A DNA stretch of 20,617 nt, from positions 1 to 20,617 of the forward strand of contig CAMBEY010000018.1 in the NCBI GenBank assembly GCA_945865705.1, written 5' to 3'. The notes under the pieces were generated by a model, which ran no database searches, was not told the DNA's origin, and saw only the letters and a list, made by a program, of their open reading frames with translations. This DNA is from Candidatus Sulfopaludibacter sp. SbA3. Lineage in GTDB: Bacteria; Acidobacteriota; Terriglobia; 2-12-FULL-54-10. Both the position numbers and the translations under genes were made by a program. Below, piece by piece: positions 1-6,095 of the stretch. The first letter of the stretch is position 1. The number at the start of each line of letters is the position of its first letter.

Positions 1-237
1 GATGCGGTCGATGGTCTTGCGGGCCAGCTCTGTGTAGTCGACCACGGCGTTGGCGGTGATCTCGCCAGTCATGAAGACCAGTCCAGTGGTAACGACGGTC
101 TCGCAGGCGATGCGCCCGCGGGGATCTTGAGCGAGGATGGCGTCGACGACGGCATCGGAAATCTGGTCGGAAATTTTGTCGGGATGCCCTTCCGTCACCG
201 ATTCGGACGTGAAGAGATAATTGCGTGCTTGACTCAC
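1..237 (-). CDS. metK: S-adenosylmethionine synthetase, N-terminal part (cut by window edge)
   Basis: MetK makes S-adenosylmethionine from methionine and ATP in the cytoplasm. The 79 visible residues are the conserved MetK N-terminus: YLFTSESVTEGHPDKISDQ, containing the ATP-binding His of GHPDK, followed by SDAVVDAILAQDP, the ACET segment and TTGLVFMTGEI. The rest of the gene lies left of position 1. The start is GTG at 235-237, supported by an excellent Shine-Dalgarno (TAAGGAGGA on the minus strand, 244-252). That Shine-Dalgarno lies in a small potential stem-loop (ATCCT-AAGG-AGGAT, 243-256), so start accessibility could be modulated; this is inference. A good promoter lies at 313-341. I see no recognisable SAM riboswitch in the roughly 70-nt leader, although such elements often precede metK. 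The gene is divergent from the propeller gene at 491. Identification is very secure. Confidence 0.96.
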   Translation of the reverse strand, partial: MSQARNYLFTSESVTEGHPDKISDQISDAVVDAILAQDPRGRIACETVVTTGLVFMTGEITANAVVDYTELARKTIDRI

Positions 238-312
238 CGGAAATCCTCCTTAGGATGGTCCGCCTTGCAGGCAGGAAACAGTGCGCATGGAAAGGGTTAC
301 AACGAACTTCTA

Positions 313-341
313 ATGGTACCCGACCGCAGGCTGGGAGTCAA
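313..341 (-). promoter_or_regulatory. sigma70-type promoter of metK
   Basis: On the minus strand, a -35 box TTGACT (336-341) and a -10 box TACCAT (313-318) are separated by exactly 17 bp. Transcription would begin near 306, giving a leader of about 70 nt before the metK GTG. Confidence 0.7.
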
Positions 342-386
342 AGGATTATCCTGAAGCCAGGCGACTTATCGGCGCCTAAACCGTGC

Positions 387-415
387 TTGACCAGCGTGGC
401 GGTTGGGCATAGAAT
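387..415 (+). promoter_or_regulatory. sigma70-type promoter for the 491-3155 gene group
   Basis: TTGACC (387-392) and TAGAAT (410-415) are separated by 17 bp. The start of transcription would be near 422, about 70 nt before the ATG at 491. Its -35 box lies about 45 bp from the metK -35 box, so the two promoters are arranged back to back. Confidence 0.65.
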
Positions 416-490
416 CCGAGACCAGAAGGAAAGAATAAATCGAGCACTCCGGCGGAGTCCAAAAACTCAAGGGAAGGGATACAAAAAGCC

Positions 491-2227
491 ATGAAATCCA
501 CGATCACGGCAAGAGGCACCAGCAATAAGATGGTCATCTACGCAGTCGTCCTGATGGCTGGTTGGGCGGCGGCTGTGGTCTATCCCTGGCCGGCAGGAAT
601 CCATGCGGCGGACCCGTCGCTGCTCGGCGGTCGCGTTACGACTGCCGCGGGAACGGCGCTGGCGGGCATCCCCGTGCGGGCGCACCGTGAAGGCGGGAAC
701 ATAACCGTAACTGTCTACACCAATGGGCGCGGCGATTACTCCTTTCCTGATTGGTCGGATTTATCCCCCAACGCCCATTCCGTCGCCATTGAGTTGGCGG
801 ACTTCACGCCGGTGAAGCGGGATGCCGTCGCGCTGGCCACCGGGAAGACCGCGCGGGTGGATTTCACCTTGCAGCCCCGGCAACCTGCGCTCCGCGATGC
901 GACGGCGAGCGATATCGTCGCGGCTCTGCCCGGCACGGATGAGCAGAAACATTTGTTGATCCAGTGCGACAACTGCCATTCACTACAGACCGCTCTCAAG
1001 ACGGCGCGCCCGAAGGAAGAATGGGTGAAGGTCATCCGCCGCATGGCGGGTGAGAGGGCCGTGTCGCGGGAGACTCCAGGCACCCGCGCATTTGGCCAGA
1101 AGAAATATGTTGAACCCCTGGCGGAGTATCTGGCCATGGTTCGCGGGCCCGGCTCGTCCGACGACATCCCCTTCAAGCTGCGCCCTCGGCCCACCGGGGA
1201 CGCCTCCACGCGCGTGGTGGTTACGGAATACGACCTGCCCCGGCCCGGCACCAAGGAAGTGAATATCTTCCGCGGCGACCGGCGGGCGGCGTGGCCGCAC
1301 GATGTTCTGGTGGACCCCAAAGGACCCTACGTCTGGTATACAGACCATTTCACTTTCTTCCTGGGAAGGCTCAACCGCTTCACCGGGGAGATCAAAGAAT
1401 ATCCCTATGACCTGCTGCCGGGGATGGGAAGAGCGGAGGGGGGCATGGTTGCCGCGGCGCAAGAGCGCGCCGGAAATCCCGGCGGCGGGGCGCATGATAT
1501 GGCCTACGACCCGGAGGGCAATATCATTTTTGGCATGGGCGGCGGCACGCTGCGCTTCAACCCCAAGACCGAGGAGTTCACGCGCTGGGCTTTCGGCAGC
1601 AACATGTTTGGACTCGATCCGGCCGGCAATGTCTGGTACCTCGATGCCGGCCTGCACAAGCTCGATCCGAAGACTGGCGCAGTCAAGGATTTCATCGTTC
1701 CCGACCAAACCGATGACTCCACCTACGACATGGAAGTGGACCCGCAAGGCCGCTCGATCATGAACCTCTATCGCCTGGGCCAGATCGGAGTGTTTGATCC
1801 CCAGACGGAAAAGTTCACGGCCATCCCCACGCCGACACCCGGCTCGGGACCGCGCCGCGGCGAGATTGACGCGCAAGGTCGCGCTTGGATGGGCCTCTAC
1901 TGGGCCGGGCGGATCGGCATGTACGATCCCAAACAGCGTGAGATCAAGGAATTTCCGCTGATCCCCGGCAACAAAGCATTCGCCGCGCCGTTTCTCTCGC
2001 CCTACAGTGTCGCGGTGGATAATAAGAACCAGTTCGTTTGGACCAATGACTTCAACAGCGGCCGCCTCTATCGTCTGGAGATGAAGTCTGGCCAGGCCAC
2101 GGAATACTTCATGCCCCTGCCGTATGAAATACGTGATCTGACCGTGGAGGAGTCCGCCGAGCGGGCCACTGTGTGGATTCCCGCTTACCGCCCACCCTCC
2201 AAGGTGGTGAAATTGCAATTAAGGTAA
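491..2227 (+). CDS. Exported protein: CNA-B-like domain, CxxCH heme motif and Vgb-like beta-propeller
   Basis: A 578-residue protein. Residues 1-40 form an N-terminal hydrophobic signal/anchor (MVIYAVVLMAGWAAAVV) ending near HAAD. Residues 42-128 resemble the carboxypeptidase-regulatory/CNA-B fold (GGRVTTAAGTALAGIPVRA, then TNGRGDYSFPD). Residues 155-220 carry a c-type cytochrome heme motif CDNCH (C159, C162, H163), with Met185 as a possible axial ligand. From about residue 240 to the end are repeated propeller blades of the virginiamycin B lyase/SMP-30 kind (HDMAYDPEGNIIFG, DPAGNVWYLD, DAQGRAWMGLYWAGRIGMYD). Such fusions are known in Acidobacteriota. Export would allow heme attachment in the periplasm. 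True lyase activity is not implied; a periplasmic redox or sensing role is a guess. A purine-rich AGGGA sits 11 nt before the ATG. The alpha/beta hydrolase gene starts 31 nt downstream and is probably co-transcribed. Confidence 0.85.
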   Translation: MKSTITARGTSNKMVIYAVVLMAGWAAAVVYPWPAGIHAADPSLLGGRVTTAAGTALAGIPVRAHREGGNITVTVYTNGRGDYSFPDWSDLSPNAHSVAIELADFTPVKRDAVALATGKTARVDFTLQPRQPALRDATASDIVAALPGTDEQKHLLIQCDNCHSLQTALKTARPKEEWVKVIRRMAGERAVSRETPGTRAFGQKKYVEPLAEYLAMVRGPGSSDDIPFKLRPRPTGDASTRVVVTEYDLPRPGTKEVNIFRGDRRAAWPHDVLVDPKGPYVWYTDHFTFFLGRLNRFTGEIKEYPYDLLPGMGRAEGGMVAAAQERAGNPGGGAHDMAYDPEGNIIFGMGGGTLRFNPKTEEFTRWAFGSNMFGLDPAGNVWYLDAGLHKLDPKTGAVKDFIVPDQTDDSTYDMEVDPQGRSIMNLYRLGQIGVFDPQTEKFTAIPTPTPGSGPRRGEIDAQGRAWMGLYWAGRIGMYDPKQREIKEFPLIPGNKAFAAPFLSPYSVAVDNKNQFVWTNDFNSGRLYRLEMKSGQATEYFMPLPYEIRDLTVEESAERATVWIPAYRPPSKVVKLQLR

Positions 2228-2258
2228 AACGGAATGCCGGTGAAAAAGAGGGTTGCCA

Positions 2259-3155
2259 ATGAGGATGTCCAAATACTTGATGGCCGCTGCGGCGCTGGGA
2301 TTGCTGATCGCGCCGCTTCTTGTCTCGCGTGGCGTCATTCAAGCAGGCGCGCAGACGAATTCGCAGAGCGGCGTAGCTGAGGTCAACGGCACGAAGCTCT
2401 ATTACGAGATGGCCGGCGACGGCCCGGCGGTCGTGCTGATTCACGGCGGAGCGGTGGACAGTCGCGCCTGGGACGACCAGTTCAGGGAGTTCGCCAACCA
2501 ATTCAAGGTCATTCGCTACGACCTGCGCGGCTCGGGCCAGTCGGCCAGCCCGGTGAAGCCGTTTTCCAATACCGAAGACCTCTATCAATTGATGCAGCAT
2601 CTCAAGGTGGCGAAAGCCAGCTTGGTGGGAATCTCGCGCGGAGGAGGAATGGCCTTTGATTTCGCGCTGGATCATCCGAAGATGGTGAATTCCCTGGTGC
2701 TGATTTCGTCCAACCTGAGCAACACGCCGAAGGCCTACGAGGAGATGTTCGAGCGCACCACAGAAGTTGGCAAGAAGGAAGGCGCGGCGGCCGCGGCGCG
2801 CGTCTGGGGGCTGGACCCGTATCAAGGTCCGCAACGCAAAGAGGCCGTGCCCGGCGTACTGAAGATCATTGAGGAGAACGTGGTCCGCTTCCGCCACATT
2901 GACGGCTCACCAGCGATCCAGCAACTGGCCTCGTCCGACAAGCCACGCTCCGCGCGGCTGACGGAGATTCACGTGCCCACGTTAATCGCCTTCGGCGAAA
3001 AGGACAACGCCGACGCGCGCGCCAACTACGAGCGCTGGGCCAAGGGCATCCCCGGCGCCCAGCGCGCCGCCTTCGCCAATGCCGCGCATCTGGTGCCAAT
3101 TGATATGCCTCAGGAATTCAACCGCACCGTCCTCAAATTTCTGGGTGGCTTGTAA
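2259..3155 (+). CDS. Exported alpha/beta-fold hydrolase
   Basis: A 298-residue alpha/beta hydrolase with an N-terminal hydrophobic segment (LMAAAALGLLIAPLLV, roughly residues 7-22), so it is probably exported or membrane anchored. The core starts near residue 40 (VNGTKLYYEMAGDGPAVVLIHGG), where HGG forms the oxyanion region. The nucleophile elbow is GISRG with Ser126, the acid is Asp249 in FGEKD, and the base is His277 in AAHLVP, so the triad is complete. The cap region is about residues 150-230. The substrate cannot be told from sequence; esterase, lactonase or haloperoxidase-like members look alike. I chose the ATG at 2259 because GAGGG (2248-2252) sits 6 nt upstream; a TTG at 2253 and an ATG at 2265 are alternatives. 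It follows the propeller gene on the same strand. Confidence 0.88.
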   Translation: MRMSKYLMAAAALGLLIAPLLVSRGVIQAGAQTNSQSGVAEVNGTKLYYEMAGDGPAVVLIHGGAVDSRAWDDQFREFANQFKVIRYDLRGSGQSASPVKPFSNTEDLYQLMQHLKVAKASLVGISRGGGMAFDFALDHPKMVNSLVLISSNLSNTPKAYEEMFERTTEVGKKEGAAAAARVWGLDPYQGPQRKEAVPGVLKIIEENVVRFRHIDGSPAIQQLASSDKPRSARLTEIHVPTLIAFGEKDNADARANYERWAKGIPGAQRAAFANAAHLVPIDMPQEFNRTVLKFLGGL

Positions 3156-3177
3156 GAAATATCCAGGAGCTTGTCGA

Positions 3178-3255
3178 GGCACGGGGATCGCCCGCTGTCT
3201 CCCTATATGATTCGTAGGCGTCACCCTCCGAGGGGCTTGCGGATCCCCTTGTGCC
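3178..3255. repeat. Imperfect long-range inverted repeat upstream of higBA
   Basis: The left arm GGCACGGGGATCGC (3178-3191) pairs with the right arm GCGGATCCCCTTGTGCC (3239-3255) through two small bulges, leaving 47 bp between them. The right arm overlaps the -35 box of the higBA promoter. A smaller palindrome CCCTCCGAGGG lies between the arms. The element could be a regulatory site or part of a terminator for the upstream hydrolase gene, but no T-run follows. Confidence 0.45.
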
Positions 3256-3277
3256 CATTTTGGGAACATGGTAGGAT
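3249..3277 (+). promoter_or_regulatory. Probable higBA promoter
   Basis: TTGTGC (3249-3254) and TAGGAT (3272-3277) are spaced by 17 bp. The spacer contains CCCATTTTGGG, a short dyad that could serve as an operator. Transcription would start near 3284, about 20 nt before the higB GTG, so the pair does not need the upstream promoter. Confidence 0.55.
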
Positions 3278-3304
3278 TGCCGTGTTGAGGGGCGGTGGCG
3301 ACCG

Positions 3305-3640
3305 GTGAGAATAATTGCGCGGAAGACCCTGAAAACTTTTGTTGAATCACTGAAAGGCAATAAGGATCAGAAAGCGGTCAAGGCGGCGCTCGATTCGTGG
3401 TTTCAGGAAGCCGTGAACGCGGAGTGGGCCACCCCGGCGCAGGTGCTGGCGAGCTACGGGAACGCGAGCATCGTTGGCTCCGATCGGGTTGTATTCAACA
3501 TCAAAGGCAACGCTTACCGGCTGGTGGTTGCGATTGATTATCCTCGGCGGATTATTTTCGTAAAGTGGCTCGGGACCCACGCAGCGTACGACAAAATTGA
3601 CGTAAAGACGGTGCCATATGCCAGTACCATACGAAGTTAA
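3305..3640 (+). CDS. higB: HigB-type mRNA interferase toxin
   Basis: A 111-residue protein of the HigB_toxin family, RelE-like ribosome-dependent mRNA-cleaving toxins neutralised by HigA. The family signature is clear: a SWFQEAVNAEWATPAQV segment near residues 31-47, then ASIVGSDRVVFNIKGNAYRL and the closing FVKWLGTHAAYDKIDV, with the conserved His in the GTHAAYD box. Length is normal for the family. The start is GTG; GAGGGG at 3287-3292 is a rather distant Shine-Dalgarno. The gene overlaps higA by 23 nt (3618-3640), the toxin-first order typical of higBA, which couples translation of the two. The gene looks intact. Assignment is strong; activity in this host is inference. Confidence 0.9.
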   Translation: MRIIARKTLKTFVESLKGNKDQKAVKAALDSWFQEAVNAEWATPAQVLASYGNASIVGSDRVVFNIKGNAYRLVVAIDYPRRIIFVKWLGTHAAYDKIDVKTVPYASTIRS

Positions 3641-4067
3641 ACCCATCCGGTCAGAGAACGATTACGAACGAGCAGTGCGGCGCGTGGAACAACTCTGGGG
3701 CGCGCCCCAAGGGACCGCACAGGGAGACGAACTGGACGTGCTCGCTACGCTCGCGGAAGCCTATGAACGTGAACACTATCCAATGGACTTGCCCAGCCCC
3801 ATCGATGCGATCAAATTTCGGCTGGAACAATCGGGCAAAGAAGTGTCAGCGCTGATCGGAATCATTGGCCAACGCACTCGAGTTTACGAGGTCATGCGCG
3901 GGGATCGCCCGTTGTCTCTCAATATGATTCGCAACCTGCACGAGCAACTACACATCCCCGCCGCGGTGCTGATTCAACCAACTCGCGCGCGGAAGGCTCG
4001 TGGATCGCGATTGCATAACGCAGCCGCCTCGAAGAACCGCCGCGCAACCCTGCGGAAGTCAGCTTAA
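3618..4067 (+). CDS. higA: HigA-type helix-turn-helix antitoxin
   Basis: A 149-residue antitoxin. An N-terminal toxin-binding region (residues about 1-55, including VEQLWGAPQGTAQGDELDVLATLAEAYE) precedes an HTH domain (about 60-115: IDAIKFRLEQSGKEVSALIG, followed by RTRVYEVMRGDRPLSLNMIRNL). This is the long HigA form that pairs with HigB_toxin-family proteins. The last 30 residues are unusually rich in Arg, Lys and Ala and may be disordered or bind nucleic acid. HigA normally neutralises HigB and represses its own promoter. The start ATG lies within the 3' end of higB. It is convergent with the disrupted gene ending at 4129; the 61 bp between them hold no clear terminator. Confidence 0.88.
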   Translation: MPVPYEVKPIRSENDYERAVRRVEQLWGAPQGTAQGDELDVLATLAEAYEREHYPMDLPSPIDAIKFRLEQSGKEVSALIGIIGQRTRVYEVMRGDRPLSLNMIRNLHEQLHIPAAVLIQPTRARKARGSRLHNAAASKNRRATLRKSA

Positions 4068-4128
4068 CGATCCTCCGTCCGCCCTAAAGGAACGTCCCGC
4101 TTATTCAGGCTTCCTCGCAGGTTTCGCA

Positions 4129-4649
4129 CTAAACTCCCTGAGTTGCTAGGCGCGTCAGCATCAACAGTTCGTTGAGCATAGCGTATACCAATGATGGCGG
4201 AGGCATGTATGTTGGTTCGCCATCATCAACCAGGGCTGTGTACCGCAGTGCGTGGCTTTGGTGCTGAGGGTTCAGTCCGCATATCAAACTGACACACTGT
4301 CCTGACTCACCAAGACACCTTTTGCTTGTAATGCGTTCAAGAGTGCAACGAGGTTGTGGCGGTAGGCGATTTTTTTCAGATCCGTCTCTGTGAATCCCCG
4401 TTTCAAAAGTGCTGACTTGAGAAGTAGCTCTGCTGCGTGTGAGATCAGAAGATAGAATGGTATTGAGGCGATATTCCTAGGAGACGCATCAACTCCTGTC
4501 TTGAACGATTTGGCTAGCATCTTCGCACTGTCCCAAAAAACGACCCCCTCTAATCGGTAAATACTCGCCATGTAAATGCTGTCAACCACTTCTCTCGATT
4601 GCGAAAAAACGTGGGTGGGACGTTCCCCGCAGTTTTTAACCTCTGCCAC
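4129..4649 (-). pseudogene. HEPN-like small protein gene, broken by a frameshift near 4285-4300
   Basis: The first frame (start 4649) gives 121 residues, including MASIYRLEGVVFWDSAKMLA, an amphipathic ISHAAELLLKSALLKRGF helix and IAYRHNLVALLNAL, a pattern seen in HEPN-like all-helical proteins. It stops at 4284. The adjacent frame then continues without a gap as LICGLNPQHQSHALRYTALV, then DDGEPTYMPPPSLVYAML and a closing NELLMLTRLATQGV, ending at TAG 4129-4131. The two parts together would make about 170 residues. An indel within roughly 4285-4300 (the GTGTGTC tract) explains the break. The canonical Rx4-6H RNase motif of HEPN toxins is not clear. The start is uncertain: GTG 4649 has only a weak AAGAAAG upstream, and ATG 4571 is an alternative. 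It lies 27 nt after DUF2442 and is AT-richer than the neighbouring core genes. A sequencing error is possible. Confidence 0.6.
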
Positions 4650-4676
4650 GTAAAATTCTTTCTTAGCTCTTGGAAT

Positions 4677-4964
4677 TTATCGGACTTCCCTTGATTGCAG
4701 TGACTCGGGAATAGAGATATCCTCTCCAGTAACTTTCGCATAGAGGACATCGGGGTCCAGGTCGGCGCCGTTCGGCCAGCAGATGGTTCCCAACTCCGGG
4801 TCAACTGACACTTTGCGAAACTCGGCTTGAGTTTTTAATGGTGCAAAGATTCCTTCAAACGAAATCATGGCGGCAATATCTACTTCACCTTCGGTTCCAT
4901 CATCAAAGCGGAGATGGAGCCGGTAATTATCGGTTGGCTGCACTGCGACGATGTCATTTAGCAT
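4677..4964 (-). CDS. DUF2442 family protein
   Basis: A 95-residue protein matching the DUF2442 pattern: an N-terminal VQPTDNYRLHLRFDDGTEGEVD strand pair (here residues about 8-29), a central GIFAPLKTQAEFRKVSVD segment and the typical WPNGADLDPDVLYAKV motif. The biochemical function is unknown. DUF2442 genes commonly lie directly beside DUF4160 genes, as here (28-nt gap), and the pair has been suspected to be a toxin-antitoxin-like module; that is inference. Translation starts at ATG 4962-4964 with a good Shine-Dalgarno (GGGAG, 5 nt before the start). Base composition is lower in GC than in flanking core genes, in line with horizontal mobility. The family call is solid; the role is not known. 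Confidence 0.85.
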   Translation of the reverse strand: MLNDIVAVQPTDNYRLHLRFDDGTEGEVDIAAMISFEGIFAPLKTQAEFRKVSVDPELGTICWPNGADLDPDVLYAKVTGEDISIPESLQSREVR

Positions 4965-4992
4965 ATCTACTCCCGGGCCGCAAACTTAATAT

Positions 4993-5253
4993 TTACTCCA
5001 AGGGTTGAATCGAATGCAATGGCTGCTGGCGAATGGCCAAATCCCAATTCTCCACCAATTCCGTCTGATGCTGCGAAGCCCACTCGACCACAAATCCCAG
5101 CACACGCGGCGGGAGATGGCCGCGAATCAGGCCCAGCGTGTCTATGGCCACCAAAGCTTTCTGGTGGCCATAGCGCACGTGGAAGTGCGGTGGTGAATGG
5201 TCGTTGTAGTTCATGGTAATCACAATCCCGAAAAAGCGGCTGATTGCGGGCAT
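4993..5253 (-). CDS. DUF4160 family protein
   Basis: An 86-residue protein with the hallmark DUF4160 sequence: a start of PAISRFFGIVITMNYNDH, followed directly by SPPHFHVRYGHQKALV, then the C-terminal helix VVEWASQHQTELVENW. The HSPPHFHVRYG motif is strongly conserved in the family and could be an active or metal site, but no reaction is established. It is immediately followed by DUF2442, the usual partner. Start ATG 5251-5253 is preceded by GAAGGT (5258-5263). Only 17 nt separate it from the stop of the propeller fragment upstream, so it may be read from that promoter unless an internal one exists. Proteins of this size and pairing are often found on accessory DNA. Confidence 0.87.
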   Translation of the reverse strand: MPAISRFFGIVITMNYNDHSPPHFHVRYGHQKALVAIDTLGLIRGHLPPRVLGFVVEWASQHQTELVENWDLAIRQQPLHSIQPLE

Positions 5254-5270
5254 ATTACCTTCAAACCGGC

Positions 5271-6095
5271 CTAGAAGACTTCCGGGACGTGGAAGTTGAA
5301 TATCGCGTTGTGGGTTTTGTCGGAGACGATGACGTTTTTCTCCCTGGGGTCGAGGGCGATGCCGCGCACGTCTTTCAACAGGTTGTTGGGGCCTCCGATG
5401 GTGTACAGCGGATAGACTTCGCCGTTGTCGAAGACGCTCCAGACGCCGATGAAGTCCTCCAGCGCGAAACGCCCGCCGACGCGCGTGTTGGCGAACACCA
5501 AGCCGCGCTGCGAATTGACGGTCATCAGCGCGGTGGCCATCTGGCGGCTGCCGCCGTCGCCGTCATCAATGCCCTTGGGGTGATACTCCTTGGGAATGGT
5601 GATGACGCGTAGCGGCTTGTCGTTGCCCGATGCCGTGCGGTTGTAGATGCGCAGCTTCGGCCCGCCGGAAACAATCAGCAGGTTATGCACCGTATCAATC
5701 GTCACGCGATTCGGGTCCGGGTCGTCGGTAATCAGGATGCGCTTGGGCTTCACGTTGCCGTTGGCCAGGCCATCAAACACCAGCAGGCGGTTATCATCCT
5801 GCGGAACGTAATACTCGTTGTTGACCGCATCCACGGAGACCGCGTCGTTGTTCTTGATCTGCGTGTCTGGTCCGAAGATTTTGCGGATCGGCGGCACGTT
5901 GCCGTTGGCGTTGCCCGCGAAGGTGAGAATCGCGAAGGTCATGAACTGGGGCACAACAATCTCGTCGCGAATCTCGTTGTAGGCCATGTCATGAATCGTG
6001 CGCGTGATCAGGGTGTTCTGTCCCGCAATGGAACGACGGGGTTCAGCAGCTCCATTCGCCGACCTGGCGAATACCGCAATTTGCGGGTGAGCCAC
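5271..6095 (-). CDS. Beta-propeller protein, C-terminal portion after an in-frame TGA
   Basis: This 274-residue reading frame starts with GTG directly after the TGA that ends the upstream 6096-7529 frame, in the same phase. It holds further copies of the blade repeat seen upstream (FARSANGAAEPRRSIAG; FAGNANGNVPPIRKIFGP; GLANGNVKPKRIL; NRTASGNDKPLRVITIP). It has no signal peptide and no Shine-Dalgarno at the GTG. The blade that straddles the stop aligns with complete blades: VAN-stop-VAHPQIAVFA against VANFGNHSATVYA. So this is very probably the C-terminal part of a single protein of about 750 residues and not an independent gene. Whether the cell reads through, restarts or has lost the protein cannot be told here. 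It is followed 17 nt later by DUF4160. Confidence 0.7.
   Translation of the reverse strand: MAHPQIAVFARSANGAAEPRRSIAGQNTLITRTIHDMAYNEIRDEIVVPQFMTFAILTFAGNANGNVPPIRKIFGPDTQIKNNDAVSVDAVNNEYYVPQDDNRLLVFDGLANGNVKPKRILITDDPDPNRVTIDTVHNLLIVSGGPKLRIYNRTASGNDKPLRVITIPKEYHPKGIDDGDGGSRQMATALMTVNSQRGLVFANTRVGGRFALEDFIGVWSVFDNGEVYPLYTIGGPNNLLKDVRGIALDPREKNVIVSDKTHNAIFNFHVPEVF

Noticed and set aside
238..312. SAM riboswitch in the metK leader
   Set aside because: The leader is only about 70 nt, and I could not find the conserved core of SAM-I, SAM-II or the SAM/SAH class; only a small stem over the Shine-Dalgarno is seen.
225..494. 89-codon plus-strand frame across the metK promoter region
   Set aside because: It spans two good divergent promoters and has no family-like sequence; the region is explained as a divergent intergenic region.
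983..2218. 411-codon open frame on the minus strand opposite the propeller protein gene
   Set aside because: It is the antisense shadow of the strongly supported 491-2227 gene; the translation has no domain pattern, and long antisense frames are common in GC-rich DNA.
3156..3304. Rho-independent terminator for the alpha/beta hydrolase gene
   Set aside because: The inverted repeats there have long loops or short stems, and no T-run follows.
4530..4571. TTGACA followed 16 bp later by TATTTA inside the HEPN-like gene (near 4540-4585, minus strand) as an internal promoter
   Set aside because: It lies within well-formed coding sequence and would miss the first conserved helix; chance occurrence in an AT-richer gene is more likely.
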